From contig MENI01000040.1 of assembly GCA_001768195.1 (NCBI GenBank), forward strand, positions 1-59,316: DNA of 59,316 nucleotides, given 5' to 3'. Position 1 is the first letter of the stretch. Every line of letters starts with the position of its first letter. This stretch comes from Bacteroidetes bacterium GWA2_40_15. GTDB lineage: Bacteria > Bacteroidota > Bacteroidia > Bacteroidales > VadinHA17. The notes below the pieces were generated by a model, which saw only the letters and a program-made list of their open reading frames with translations, searched no databases and had not been told where the DNA came from. The position numbers were made by a program, and so were the translations under genes. Positions 8,435-17,612 of the stretch are shown piece after piece.

Positions 8435-9748
8435 ATGAAAATAATGAAATTCGGAGGAACATCAGTCGGTAATCCCGCCAGGATGAGAGCTCTGATACCT
8501 TTAATCAATGATGACGAAAAAAAGATAGTTGTCCTGTCTGCAATGTCAGGAACAACAAACAGCCTTGTTGAAATAGCTGATCTGCTTTATGCAGACAAGA
8601 GCAATGAAGCATCCCTTAAAAATGATCAGCTTATGGCTAAATATCATAAGGTGGTTGACGAGCTATATTCTACGGAAAAATTCAGGAAATCAGGTCATGA
8701 ACTCATTGATTCACATTTTGAATATATCAGGAGTTTTACTCTCAAAGCATTCACCAGACTTCAGGAAAAAGCCATCCTGGCTCAGGGAGAACTGTTATCG
8801 ACTTCATTGTTTCATATGCTCTTGCAGGAAATGAATATCAGGGCGGGATTGTTACCTGCTTTATCATACATGCGAATAGATAAGGACGGAGAGCCGGATT
8901 CATATTATATTGAAGAGAACCTGAAAAGGGAACTAAGAAAATGTCCGAAGGATAATATTATTATTACTCAGGGATTCATATGCAGAAATGCACAAGGAGA
9001 AACAGATAACCTGAAAAGAGGGGGCAGCGACTTCACTGCATCGATTATTGGTGCTGCCCTGAATGCATCTGAGATCCAGATCTGGACCGATATAAACGGA
9101 TTTCATAATAACGACCCGAGGTTTGTTGAAAATACTAAAGTCATACGTGAATTGTCATTTGACGAAGCAGCCGAGCTGGCATATTTCGGGGCCAAGATAC
9201 TGCATCCTTCAAGCGTAAATCCGGCCCGTGAAAAGAATATACCTGTAAGGCTTAAGAATACCATGGATCCGGAGGATGCCGGTACCCTTATTACAGCTGA
9301 ATGCAAGTTTGAGGATTATAAAGCTGTAGCTGCAAAGGATGGTATATCGGTGTTAAGGATTCATTCCGACAGGATGTTGATGGCGTATGGATTTCTCAGG
9401 AAGGTATTTGAAATATTCGAAGCGCATAAAACACCAATCGATATGATCACAACTTCGGAGGTATCTGTATCTATTACTATAGACAACTCTCAGTTTATCA
9501 ATGAAATAATCAAAGAATTAAGCGAACTGGGAACGGTTGAGCTCGAACAAAACCAGTCAATTATCTGCATAGTTGGTGATTTCCGCACAGAAAGGACTGG
9601 ATCTGCACCTGAGATATTTGAAGCACTCAATACCATCCCGCTTAAAATGATCTCATACGGAGGAAGCCCCTACAGCCTCTCACTTCTAATAGATACTTCA
9701 AATAAGATCGATGCCCTCAGACAACTGAGTAAACACCTTTTCTCCTGA
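8435..9748 (+). CDS. lysC: aspartate kinase, monofunctional
   Basis: A 437-residue aspartokinase, the first step from aspartate to lysine, threonine, methionine and diaminopimelate. The N-terminal nucleotide-binding motif KFGGTSVGNPARM starts at residue 5. RGGSDFTASIIGAALNA near residue 195 is the substrate-binding segment, and FGAKILHPSSVNPA lies near 255. The last 150 residues contain two ACT-type regulatory segments, so feedback control by an amino acid is likely. There is no homoserine dehydrogenase domain. The stop codon abuts the stop codon of the convergent symporter gene with no base between them. dapB of the same pathway lies at 17.6 kb but is not linked to it. Confidence 0.92.
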   Translation: MKIMKFGGTSVGNPARMRALIPLINDDEKKIVVLSAMSGTTNSLVEIADLLYADKSNEASLKNDQLMAKYHKVVDELYSTEKFRKSGHELIDSHFEYIRSFTLKAFTRLQEKAILAQGELLSTSLFHMLLQEMNIRAGLLPALSYMRIDKDGEPDSYYIEENLKRELRKCPKDNIIITQGFICRNAQGETDNLKRGGSDFTASIIGAALNASEIQIWTDINGFHNNDPRFVENTKVIRELSFDEAAELAYFGAKILHPSSVNPAREKNIPVRLKNTMDPEDAGTLITAECKFEDYKAVAAKDGISVLRIHSDRMLMAYGFLRKVFEIFEAHKTPIDMITTSEVSVSITIDNSQFINEIIKELSELGTVELEQNQSIICIVGDFRTERTGSAPEIFEALNTIPLKMISYGGSPYSLSLLIDTSNKIDALRQLSKHLFS

Positions 9749-11113
9749 TTAAAACCTGATAATACCAAGACTGTACAGGAATACCATTGCTATTGCCAGA
9801 GGAGCCACAAACCTGACAATGAACATATAAACCGGGAAATAACCTGCTTTAAGTCTGCCTTCATTTGTAAGTTCCGCTTTAGTCAACTGAGGGCTGAAAA
9901 ACCATCCGATAAAAATTACAATGAATAAACCTCCAAGTGGAAGCATGACATTTGAGGTAAGAAACTCAAGCAATCCGAAAATATTTTTCCCGAAAATAAG
10001 AAAACTTCTAAGGCTTCCCATTGAAAGTACTGTAACAATTCCAAGAACTGAGACCATTAATGTAGCAGCAATTGTTGCCTTTTTTCTTGTCATACTGAGC
10101 TCCTCAACAAGGTAAGCTACAATTACTTCAAGAACTGATATAGTGGACGTCAGTGCCGCTACAGAGAGAAGCAAAAAGAAAAGCAGCTGAAATATTTCAC
10201 CAAAAGGCATTTTCTGAAATACACCAGGTAATACAATAAACACCAAACCGGTACCTGATGCAGGTGATCCTCCAAGGGCAAAAACAGCCGGAAAGATAGC
10301 TACTCCGGCAATAACAGCTACCAATGTATCGGCAATACCGACTGATAAGGCAGAGAAGCCCAGGTCTTCACTCTTGCTGATATAGGAACCATAAGTTATA
10401 AGGGTTCCCATACCTATGCTCAGTGAAAAGAATGCCTGACCAAGAGCCTCAAGAATCACCTTTGGGGTTATCTTGCTGAAATCGGGAGAAAAAAGAAAAC
10501 TCAGTCCCTCTCCTGCTCCATCAAGAGTAACCGATCTGATACATAAGGCAATAAGGAGTAAAAACAAAACAGGCATAAGCATTTTGGTATATCTTTCTAT
10601 ACCTTTTTTGACTCCTGACAAAATGATAAATGCCGTAAATCCCATAAAAACAATGAACCAGATAACAGGCCGGAATGAACCCATGAGGAAATCATCGAAC
10701 ATCATTGTAAGTTCAGAATCACTTTTACCTGCAAGGCTTCCGGTAAGTGTCTGATAGAAATATTCAAGAGTCCACCCTGAAACAGTCGTATAGAAAGCAA
10801 GTATCATAAATGCTGCTGCAACACCCATTAGACCAATCAGATACCATGGTTTACCGGGAGCCAGCTTTCTGAATGAACCATAGGGATTTTTCTGACCTGC
10901 CCGGCCGATTATAAACTCAGATGTCATAACAGGTATGCCAATTGCTAATACAAAAAGCAGGTAAATAATAAGGAATGCACCACCTCCATTTTCACCTGCT
11001 ACATATGGAAACCGCCATATATTTCCCAGGCCAATTGCAGATCCGGCTACTGCAGCAATAACTGCAAACCTGCTTGAAAAATGATCTCTTCCTTTATTAT
11101 TTGGTTCGTTCAT
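9749..11113 (-). CDS. neurotransmitter:sodium symporter family transporter (NSS/SNF)
   Basis: A 454-residue integral membrane protein with about 11-12 membrane segments. The first segment GSAIGLGNIWRFPYVAGENG (residues about 20-40) is the NSS signature that lines the sodium and amino-acid site in LeuT. GQAFFSLSIGMGTLITYGSY near residue 235 is the matching segment 6 region, where the helix is unwound around the substrate. Bacterial members import amino acids with sodium. The substrate cannot be assigned. It is the second amino-acid symporter in this stretch, after the AGCS gene. Confidence 0.92.
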   Translation of the reverse strand: MNEPNNKGRDHFSSRFAVIAAVAGSAIGLGNIWRFPYVAGENGGGAFLIIYLLFVLAIGIPVMTSEFIIGRAGQKNPYGSFRKLAPGKPWYLIGLMGVAAAFMILAFYTTVSGWTLEYFYQTLTGSLAGKSDSELTMMFDDFLMGSFRPVIWFIVFMGFTAFIILSGVKKGIERYTKMLMPVLFLLLIALCIRSVTLDGAGEGLSFLFSPDFSKITPKVILEALGQAFFSLSIGMGTLITYGSYISKSEDLGFSALSVGIADTLVAVIAGVAIFPAVFALGGSPASGTGLVFIVLPGVFQKMPFGEIFQLLFFLLLSVAALTSTISVLEVIVAYLVEELSMTRKKATIAATLMVSVLGIVTVLSMGSLRSFLIFGKNIFGLLEFLTSNVMLPLGGLFIVIFIGWFFSPQLTKAELTNEGRLKAGYFPVYMFIVRFVAPLAIAMVFLYSLGIIRF

Positions 11114-11223
11114 GAGTAACTGGTAATAAAATTTCTTTTTTTATCGGTTGTAAGTATAGTAAAAAAAAATGTTTCGAAACTATTATTAATGTACTTTTAA
11201 GTCCTGATATAAATTCAAACAGT

Positions 11224-11916
11224 ATGCGCAGGTCTATATTCATTCTGGCTTCTCTGATAATAATTTCCTGTTCTCCTTTAAGGCAATATCAATACCTGCC
11301 TGAAGTAAAGGCATGGGAGACTGAGATTCAAAAATTTGAACAACTTGACAATAAGGAGAGATATCCGGCAGAGTCGGTTATGTTCGCCGGAAGCTCAAGC
11401 ATAAGATTATGGTCAGCCCTAAAAGAGGATATGGCTCCTTATCCTGTCATCCAGAGAGGTTATGGCGGAGCCAAATTAAGTGATTTTGCAGTATATGCTG
11501 ACCGGATATTTGATCCGCATAAATGTAGTGCAATTGCAATATTTATAGCCAACGACATAGTCGGATCAGAAAAGGATAAAAGCCCTGAGGAGGTATTGAC
11601 CCTTTATAAAAGTGTAATTAAAACCATCAGAAAAAACCAACCGGAAACCCCGGTCTTCTGGATTGCTATTACACCAACATCATCGCGTTGGAAAGTATGG
11701 CCTGAAATTCAGAAAGCCAATAACCTTATTAAGGAGTACTGTGACAATAGCAAGAACCTCTATTTCATCAAAACTGATCTCGCATTTCTGGACGAGGATG
11801 GGAAGCCAATAAATGAATTCTTCCGCGATGATCTTCTTCACCTTAATGCTGATGGCTACGCAGTATGGAAGAAAATTATAAAAGATGAGTTAGACCGGGT
11901 ATTAAAACATAATTGA
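11224..11916 (+). CDS. SGNH/GDSL hydrolase lipoprotein
   Basis: A 230-residue exported hydrolase. The N-terminus MRRSIFILASLIIISCSPL is a lipoprotein signal with cleavage before Cys16. Block I is MFAGSSSIRLW near residue 55, with the nucleophile Ser in GSSS. Block II is the Gly-containing RGYGGAKLSDF, block III is IFIANDIVG (Asn in AND), and block V is DDLLHLNADGY near residue 210, with catalytic Asp and His. Such enzymes remove acyl or acetyl groups from sugars or lipids; the substrate is unknown. It is monocistronic, and two palindromic repeats follow it. Confidence 0.85.
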   Translation: MRRSIFILASLIIISCSPLRQYQYLPEVKAWETEIQKFEQLDNKERYPAESVMFAGSSSIRLWSALKEDMAPYPVIQRGYGGAKLSDFAVYADRIFDPHKCSAIAIFIANDIVGSEKDKSPEEVLTLYKSVIKTIRKNQPETPVFWIAITPTSSRWKVWPEIQKANNLIKEYCDNSKNLYFIKTDLAFLDEDGKPINEFFRDDLLHLNADGYAVWKKIIKDELDRVLKHN

Positions 11917-11942
11917 TTATTTTCCAGAATACCATTTAAACT

Positions 11943-11970
11943 GTAGGGACACGCCATGGCGTGTCCCTAC
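11943..11970. repeat. perfect 28-bp palindrome, copy 1
   Basis: The half-site GTAGGGACACGCC is followed by AT and its exact complement, so all 28 bases are self-complementary. It shares its frame (GTAGGG, GCCATGGC, CCCTAC) with copies at 11991 and 16148, while the arms differ in a compensated way. With copy 2 it sits between an SGNH hydrolase and a convergent PKD lipoprotein gene. Confidence 0.95.
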
Positions 11971-11990
11971 GATATTATCATTAGTATAAT

Positions 11991-12018
11991 GTAGGGCCAT
12001 GCCATGGCATGGCCCTAC
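11991..12018. repeat. perfect 28-bp palindrome, copy 2
   Basis: The half-site is GTAGGGCCATGCC with a perfect complementary arm, 20 bases after copy 1. Every difference from copy 1 is matched on the other arm. Confidence 0.95.
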
Positions 12019-12026
12019 ATAAAAAT

Positions 12027-12776
12027 TTATTTCTTCTTCACGCTTTTATTCAGCAGATAATCATAATCCTTCGGACCCTTATATGTTCCGGGGTATGATT
12101 TGCCGGCAATCTTCCTTTCAAGCTTTTTGATCACCATTGGCCGGGCTCCTCTTGCAGTGCCTTTTCCATGATCAGCAACGTCGACCCATGCAACAAACCA
12201 CTGAATTTTATCAGGAACAATCGGCTGAGTCATAATAAATGCCACATCCTCCTCTTTCAACAGATAGTTATCATGGTTCTCTGCCCATACATCAACAAAA
12301 TGAACAATAGGATCGAGATCGGAAAATACAACTATCCCGTCTCCGTCAGTAAAACCCTCTATAATCTTATTCTTCTGATTATTCCAGTCATCCAGTGATT
12401 TGTAGAGTATCACACTGGCATCTTCTACAGGATCCTCCTCCCAGTATTCCAGCACTTCAACGACAAGCAGGCTGGGTTCAACGACATTAATTGTAAGAAG
12501 TGCTTTATCGGCCACTCCCTTTTTATTAAAAGATGTCAGTGTAACATCGTAGTTTCCGGTTAAACTATATCTATATACCGGATGTTTTTCAGTTGACATG
12601 TAGCCATCTCCGAAATCCCACTCAAATGTCTCAGCATTCTGAGAAGTATTGTGAAAAAAAATCTCCTGTCCAATCTTGGGTTTGTCCAGTTCAATGAAGA
12701 AACCGGCCTCGGGATCTTTGGTACATGAGAACAGAACTACAGGAAGAAGAAGTACGAGATACAATATCTTTTTCAT
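12027..12776 (-). CDS. PKD-domain lipoprotein
   Basis: About 249 residues. The N-terminus MKKILYLVLLLPVVLFSCTK is a lipoprotein signal; I chose the ATG at 12776 for this reason, since the 20 residues before it are not signal-like. Residues about 25-100 form a PKD beta-sandwich with the WDFGDGYMSTEKHPVYRY motif. The remainder has beta-rich sequence without recognisable catalytic residues and a basic C-terminus. PKD domains act in protein or carbohydrate contacts on the cell surface. The gene is alone and converges on the SGNH gene. The role is unknown. Confidence 0.8.
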   Translation of the reverse strand: MKKILYLVLLLPVVLFSCTKDPEAGFFIELDKPKIGQEIFFHNTSQNAETFEWDFGDGYMSTEKHPVYRYSLTGNYDVTLTSFNKKGVADKALLTINVVEPSLLVVEVLEYWEEDPVEDASVILYKSLDDWNNQKNKIIEGFTDGDGIVVFSDLDPIVHFVDVWAENHDNYLLKEEDVAFIMTQPIVPDKIQWFVAWVDVADHGKGTARGARPMVIKKLERKIAGKSYPGTYKGPKDYDYLLNKSVKKK

Positions 12777-12901
12777 ATAAGTGGAATTAGTAATTTCAAA
12801 AAGAATGTCAAATTGTGTGCCATTTTTACATAACACACTCTATCTGCTTATGGTTCATTTTTGCATGTCCGGATAGCTCCTGCAAATATAAAAATTATCA
12901 T

Positions 12902-12909
12902 TATCTTTG
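12902..12909 (+). promoter_or_regulatory. probable -7 promoter box for thrS-infC-rpmI-rplT (TATCTTTG)
   Basis: TATCTTTG is an exact TAnnTTTG match 28 bases before the thrS ATG, which would give a short leader. No clear -33 TTTG lies at the usual distance. Confidence 0.5.
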
Positions 12910-12936
12910 CACTCCAATTTAAAGTATTAAATCAGA

Positions 12937-14877
12937 ATGATAAAGATAACGTTTCCCGATGGTTCAGCAAGGGAATATGACAATGGGATTAACAGTATGG
13001 AGATAGCTGAACAGATAAGTCCAAGGCTCGCCAAAGAGATTTATTCTGCAACTGTCAACGGAGAGTTATGGGACCTGATGCGGCCTATAAACACCGATTC
13101 CACATTAATGCTTCACAAATGGGATGATGAAGAAGGGAAACATGCCTTCTGGCACTCATCGGCACACCTTATGGCTGAGGCACTTGAATCGTTATACCCC
13201 GGAATAAAATTCGGAATAGGACCTGCTATTGAGAACGGATTTTATTATGATGTTGATCCGGGTGATGGTAAAGTCATTACCGAGGCCGACCTTGTTACTG
13301 TTGAAACCCGGATGAAGGAACTGGCAGCCAGGAATCTTACATACAACAGGAGAGATATAAGTAAAAAGGAAGCAATTGATCTTTTTACAAAGAAAGGTGA
13401 TGAGTATAAAACTGAGCTGATAAGTGAACTTGAAGATGGCACTATTACTCTATATACCCAGGGCAATTTCACTGACCTTTGCAGAGGTCCGCATCTTCCT
13501 TCAACAGAGCCTTTGAAAGCAATTAAACTTCTGAGTGTTGCAGGTGCATACTGGCGCGGCAACGAGAACAGGAAAATGCTCACCAGGATCTATGGGATCA
13601 CATTCCCCAGGCAAAAACTGCTTGACGATTACCTTGTTTTCCTTGAGGAGGCAAAAAGAAGGGACCACAGACGTATTGGCAAAGAGCTTGAACTTTTTAC
13701 ATTTTCACCAAAGGTTGGAATGGGACTTCCTTTATGGCTCCCCAAAGGATCGGACATAAGGCAGAACCTTATCACCTTCCTTACAGGAGTACTCAGAAAA
13801 AGAGGATATAAGATTGTTACAACTCCTCACATCGGAAATGTCAATCTATACAAGACATCCGGTCACTTTGAGAAGTATGGAGCTGATTCATTTCAGGCAA
13901 TATCCACACCCCAGGAGGGAGAACAGTTCATGCTTAAACCGATGAATTGTCCGCACCACTGTGAGATCTACAATGCTACACCCCATTCCTACAAGGATCT
14001 GCCGCTGAGAATGGCAGAATTTGGCACTGTTTACAGATATGAACAAAGCGGTGAGCTTCATGGCCTTACAAGAGTAAGAAGTTTTACACAGGATGATGCA
14101 CATCACTTTTGCAGGCACGATCAGCTCAGAGATGAGTTTAAGAGTATTATTGATCTGATACTTTATGTGTTCCGCATACTCAATTTCAACGACTTCACAG
14201 CCCAGGTGTCGCTGCGCGATCCGGAAAACAAGGAGAAATACATAGGTTCCGACGAGAACTGGGAGAAAGCCGAGCGTGATATAATTGAAGCTGCAGCAGA
14301 AATGAATCTGCAGACAAAAGTTGTTACAGGTGAAGCTGCTTTCTATGGTCCGAAACTCGATTTCATGGTAAAAGACGCAATCGGAAGGAAATGGCAGCTC
14401 GGGACTATACAGGTTGACTATAATCTCCCGGAGAGGTTTGACCTTACATACAATGGCAGCGATAACCAGAAGCACAGACCGGTTATGATTCACCGGACAA
14501 TCTTCGGATCGATGGAAAGATTTGTAGCAGTACTTATTGAAAATACTGCGGGAAAATTCCCTCTCTGGCTTGCCCCCGAAAAAGCAGTAATACTTCCCAT
14601 AAGTGAAAAATTCAATGATTATGCAGGAAAAGTTTTGGAAATTCTAAATAATTCCGATATTTGCACTCTTATTGACGAAAGAAGCGAAAAAATAGGTAAG
14701 AAGATCAGGGATAATGAATTAAAGAGGATTCCCTACCTTCTTGTGATAGGTGAAAAAGAAGCAGAAAACGGAACAATAGCTGTCCGTAAGCAGGGTGAAG
14801 GTGATAAAGGAAGCATGAAAATTGATGAATTTATCAGTTTTATACATGAAGAAATAAAAAAAGAGATAGCCATTTAA
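12937..14877 (+). CDS. thrS: threonyl-tRNA synthetase
   Basis: A 646-residue class II synthetase of normal length. Domains in order are TGS (residues 1-60, beginning [13 protein letters not shown]), the editing domain with [11 protein letters not shown] (near 75) and [11 protein letters not shown] (near 190), the catalytic core with [14 protein letters not shown] (near 335) and [20 protein letters not shown] (near 370), the motif 3 region [15 protein letters not shown], and a C-terminal anticodon-binding domain. The HxxxH and Cys residues expected for editing and zinc binding are present. It heads the conserved thrS-infC-rpmI-rplT cluster, and the infC ribosome site starts 23 bases after its stop. 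Confidence 0.97.
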   Translation: MIKITFPDGSAREYDNGINSMEIAEQISPRLAKEIYSATVNGELWDLMRPINTDSTLMLHKWDDEEGKHAFWHSSAHLMAEALESLYPGIKFGIGPAIENGFYYDVDPGDGKVITEADLVTVETRMKELAARNLTYNRRDISKKEAIDLFTKKGDEYKTELISELEDGTITLYTQGNFTDLCRGPHLPSTEPLKAIKLLSVAGAYWRGNENRKMLTRIYGITFPRQKLLDDYLVFLEEAKRRDHRRIGKELELFTFSPKVGMGLPLWLPKGSDIRQNLITFLTGVLRKRGYKIVTTPHIGNVNLYKTSGHFEKYGADSFQAISTPQEGEQFMLKPMNCPHHCEIYNATPHSYKDLPLRMAEFGTVYRYEQSGELHGLTRVRSFTQDDAHHFCRHDQLRDEFKSIIDLILYVFRILNFNDFTAQVSLRDPENKEKYIGSDENWEKAERDIIEAAAEMNLQTKVVTGEAAFYGPKLDFMVKDAIGRKWQLGTIQVDYNLPERFDLTYNGSDNQKHRPVMIHRTIFGSMERFVAVLIENTAGKFPLWLAPEKAVILPISEKFNDYAGKVLEILNNSDICTLIDERSEKIGKKIRDNELKRIPYLLVIGEKEAENGTIAVRKQGEGDKGSMKIDEFISFIHEEIKKEIAI

Positions 14878-14900
14878 GGCAACTAGTATTAACAAAAGAT

Positions 14901-14906
14901 AGGAGG
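14901..14906 (+). promoter_or_regulatory. strong Shine-Dalgarno AGGAGG before infC
   Basis: AGGAGG lies eight bases before the ATA at 14915. Bacteroidota genes seldom carry such a site, and the neighbouring genes have none, so it helps to fix the infC start. Confidence 0.8.
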
Positions 14907-14914
14907 AACAAACT

Positions 14915-15463
14915 ATAGCTTTACCAATAAGGCGAAGCCCGGCGAGGATTACTCAACCGGCTCACAAAATCAATCAAAGGATCACTGCAAAAGTGGTCAG
15001 AGTAGTTGGAGAGGAAATAGAAGCACAGGTTATGAGCATTCAGGATGCTCTTCGACTTGCAGATAATCTCGAACTCGATCTTGTGGAAATTTCTCCGAAT
15101 GCAGAACCTCCGGTATGCAAAATTGTTGACTATCAGAAATTTCTGTATCAGCAAAAGAAAAAGCAGAAAGAGATTAAAGCAAAAACATCCAAAGTTGTGG
15201 TAAAAGAGATCAGGTTCGGACCCAATACTGATGATCACGACTATAATTTCAAGCTCAAACATGCGATGAGGTTCCTTGAGGATGGAGCCAAAGTCAGAGC
15301 ATACGTGTTCTTTAAAGGCCGGTCCATTTTATTCAAGGAACAGGGGGAAGTTCTGTTACTTCGATTTGCCAACGACCTTGAAGAATATGGCAAACCTGAC
15401 CAGTTACCCAAGCTTGAGGGAAAACGAATGATTGTATCCTTTTCACCAAAGAAGAAAAAGTAG
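14915..15463 (+). CDS. infC: translation initiation factor IF-3, ATA start
   Basis: IF-3 of 182 residues, which binds the 30S subunit and checks the start codon and initiator tRNA. The conserved segment [17 protein letters not shown] aligns with the N-terminus of E. coli IF-3, so the protein must begin upstream of the GTG at 14993. That upstream frame is closed by TAG at 14900 and contains no ATG, GTG or TTG. The ATA at 14915, eight bases after AGGAGG, is the best candidate. Further landmarks are [18 protein letters not shown] in the N-domain, a lysine-rich linker, and the C-domain from [16 protein letters not shown] to [12 protein letters not shown] non-standard start fits the known self-control of infC through IF-3 discrimination. 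Confidence 0.93.
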   Translation: MALPIRRSPARITQPAHKINQRITAKVVRVVGEEIEAQVMSIQDALRLADNLELDLVEISPNAEPPVCKIVDYQKFLYQQKKKQKEIKAKTSKVVVKEIRFGPNTDDHDYNFKLKHAMRFLEDGAKVRAYVFFKGRSILFKEQGEVLLLRFANDLEEYGKPDQLPKLEGKRMIVSFSPKKKK

Positions 15464-15489
15464 TTTTTTAATATATTTTGATATAAACA

Positions 15490-15687
15490 ATGCCAAAGAT
15501 GAAAACAAATCCCGGTGCAAAGAAGAGATTTTCTCTCACCGGTACAGGAAAGATCAAGCGAAAACATGCTTTCAAAAGCCACATCCTGACAAAAAAATCC
15601 ACAAAACGTAAGAGAAATCTTACTTATGACGGACAGGTTCACAAAACAGACCTTAAAAACGTTAAGCTGTTGCTTGCAATGAAATAA
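15490..15687 (+). CDS. rpmI: 50S ribosomal protein L35
   Basis: A 65-residue, very basic protein beginning [20 protein letters not shown], which is the L35 N-terminal pattern ([20 protein letters not shown]). It lies 26 bases after infC and before rplT, the order conserved in most bacteria. It sits in the large ribosomal subunit. Confidence 0.97.
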   Translation: MPKMKTNPGAKKRFSLTGTGKIKRKHAFKSHILTKKSTKRKRNLTYDGQVHKTDLKNVKLLLAMK

Positions 15688-15746
15688 TTGTTTAACACCT
15701 TGATTTTTAATTAAAACCAGTATTAACAGATTGTTCAGCTTTAAGA

Positions 15747-15762
15747 TCCCGATGGTTCGGGA
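15747..15762 (+). promoter_or_regulatory. small hairpin in the rpmI-rplT spacer
   Basis: TCCCGA, a 4-base loop TGGT and TCGGGA form a 6-bp stem 25 bases before the rplT start. L20 represses its own mRNA in several bacteria by binding a leader structure. Whether this hairpin does so here is a guess. Confidence 0.35.
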
Positions 15763-15787
15763 CGCTGACATTCAAAAACGATGAGTT

Positions 15788-16132
15788 ATGCCAAGATCAG
15801 TAAATGCAGTCGCATCAAGAGCCAGAAGAAAAAAGGTTCTTAGCCAGACAAGAGGAAATTTCGGTTCCAGAAAAAATGTAATAACAGTTGCCAAGAATAC
15901 CCTCGATAAAGGGTTAGGGTATGCATACCGCGACAGGAAGAAGAAGAAAGGCCAGTTCAGGTCATTATGGATCCAGAGGATAAATGCAGGAGTCCGCCAG
16001 TTTGATATGAGTTACTCGGAATTTATCGGAAAACTTGATAAGAAGGGAATAACACTGAACAGGAAGACACTTGCTGACCTGGCAATGAACCACCCTGATG
16101 CTTTCAAGGCAATTGTTGAGAAAGTAAAATAG
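15788..16132 (+). CDS. rplT: 50S ribosomal protein L20
   Basis: A 114-residue basic protein. The N-terminus [20 protein letters not shown] and the segment [20 protein letters not shown] (residues about 47-66) are the usual L20 patterns, and the C-terminal globular part ends [14 protein letters not shown]. It is required for early 50S assembly. It closes the thrS operon and is followed after 15 bases by a palindrome with a T run. Confidence 0.97.
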   Translation: MPRSVNAVASRARRKKVLSQTRGNFGSRKNVITVAKNTLDKGLGYAYRDRKKKKGQFRSLWIQRINAGVRQFDMSYSEFIGKLDKKGITLNRKTLADLAMNHPDAFKAIVEKVK

Positions 16133-16147
16133 TTTAGAATTATGCCG

Positions 16148-16180
16148 GTAGGGACATGCCATGGCATGTCCCTACTTTTT
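16148..16180. terminator. perfect 28-bp palindrome (copy 3) with T run
   Basis: The half-site GTAGGGACATGCC and its exact complement occupy 16148-16175, followed by a run of T, the form of an intrinsic terminator for the rplT operon. It belongs to the same family as 11943 and 11991, with compensated arm changes. The convergent lepB gene ends two bases further on. Confidence 0.85.
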
Positions 16181-16181
16181 T

Positions 16182-17570
16182 CTACCTTACCTTCATAAAC
16201 ATTCTGTTCCACCTGATCCTCCGTATACCCTCGGCTTCCTTGTCAATCGACAGCCAGATAAACTTTGGTTTTCCGACAATGTGATCTTCCGGAACAAATC
16301 CCCAGTATCGTGAGTCTGCCGAATTATGCCGGTTATCTCCCATCATCCAGTAATACCCCATTTTGAAGGTGTAGCTGCTTGCAGGGGATCCGTTAATATA
16401 TATTATGCCTCCGTCAACACGAAGATCATTTTCCTCATATACATCAATGATCCTTTCATAGATGCACAGGTTCGAAGTATCAAGCTGAACTACCGAACCT
16501 TTTGCAGGGAGCCACAACGGACCATAATTGTCTTCATTCCACCTGTAGGCTGAATTATGAGGAAAAATATGCGGGGCATATTCTCCGCTCCTTGCCATCA
16601 CAGGAGATACTTCTGATACATTGGTGAACTTTGATATAGTTTCAGCATTTGCACTTGTAAGAGGAAGAAGATAAGCAGCTCCTGAAATCATTGATTGATC
16701 TGCCTTTGAGATAGATAGTCTCTCAAAAGCTTTAGGATTTATTGTAGTTCCGTTCGTTCTGACCACATATGTAGTTTGCAGTGTGGAATTATCTTCAACC
16801 TGAATCCCGTTAATGTAAACAACTCCTGATATGATAGTTACTGTATCGCCCGGTATACCAATGCATCTTTTCACATAATTATCCCTTCTGTCAACAGGCC
16901 TGTATACAATTTCATGCTGATCCAGAATTTCTTTTCTTGCCTGCCTGATGTAATAACTATCATTTTTTGGCAATGATCCTGAATAGCTATCCCTGCTTTT
17001 AAGGTCACGCGCTGTCCTCCTTACAATCTCATAATAGCTCGTGACCTGCTCATCAACAACAACTGTATCGCCGGCAGGAAAGTTGAAAACTATGGGATCA
17101 TTGTTCCTGACCTCACCCCCGCCTGCAAGTCGCTTATATGGCCAGATAACCAGATTTGACCATGATTTGCTATTGGTCAGAGGCAGGGTATGCTGTGTAA
17201 AAGGAAATGCTATAGGTGTATTTGGCATCCTTGGTCCATAGGCAAGCTTGCTTACAAATAAATGGTCACCTACCAGAAGAGATTTCTCCATCGATGGAGT
17301 TGGAATACGATAGTTCTGAAAGAGAAAAATATTGATAAGGGTCACAGCAATTACTGCAAAGATCAGGGCATCAAGCCATTCAATAAATGCGTTGTTCTTG
17401 CCATGACGCTTTTTCCAGAATGTCCAGTTCACTTTTTCTGTTACATACATGTCAAATATTACGCCTAATCCCAGCAACAGCCAGTAATTTCCAATCCATA
17501 TCACCACGAGGATATAAATCAGGGCAGCAATACCAAAACGGATATACTTTCTTGAAAAGATCTCAGTCAT
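16182..17570 (-). CDS. lepB: signal peptidase I
   Basis: A 462-residue type I leader peptidase anchored by N-terminal membrane segments (residues about 10-50 and 75-95). It has the catalytic Ser in RIPTPSMEKSLLVGDHL (near residue 100), the catalytic Lys region in DNYVKRCIGIPGDTV (near 230), and the C-terminal box MMGDNRHNSADSRYWGFVP (near 410). Bacteroidota members are longer than the E. coli enzyme (324), and this one is typical. I chose the ATG at 17570, giving MTEIFSRKY; an upstream ATG would add nine residues. It follows dapB by 42 bases on the same strand, a pairing that is common in the phylum. Confidence 0.95.
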   Translation of the reverse strand: MTEIFSRKYIRFGIAALIYILVVIWIGNYWLLLGLGVIFDMYVTEKVNWTFWKKRHGKNNAFIEWLDALIFAVIAVTLINIFLFQNYRIPTPSMEKSLLVGDHLFVSKLAYGPRMPNTPIAFPFTQHTLPLTNSKSWSNLVIWPYKRLAGGGEVRNNDPIVFNFPAGDTVVVDEQVTSYYEIVRRTARDLKSRDSYSGSLPKNDSYYIRQARKEILDQHEIVYRPVDRRDNYVKRCIGIPGDTVTIISGVVYINGIQVEDNSTLQTTYVVRTNGTTINPKAFERLSISKADQSMISGAAYLLPLTSANAETISKFTNVSEVSPVMARSGEYAPHIFPHNSAYRWNEDNYGPLWLPAKGSVVQLDTSNLCIYERIIDVYEENDLRVDGGIIYINGSPASSYTFKMGYYWMMGDNRHNSADSRYWGFVPEDHIVGKPKFIWLSIDKEAEGIRRIRWNRMFMKVR

Positions 17571-17612
17571 TATAAAAGTTTTTTTAAGAATCAGCAAAAG
17601 TAAATATAATTA

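Noticed and set aside
13888-14493. 201-codon minus-strand frame inside thrS
   Set aside because: It is antisense to conserved synthetase motifs and has no promoter or family match.
14921-15262. 113-codon minus-strand frame opposite infC
   Set aside because: It is a shadow of the IF-3 gene, rich in Phe/Leu/Asn from antisense lysine and glutamate codons.
15688-15787. L20 leader riboregulator between rpmI and rplT
   Set aside because: Only one small hairpin is visible. The longer pseudoknot known from other bacteria could not be made out, so it is listed only as a weak site.
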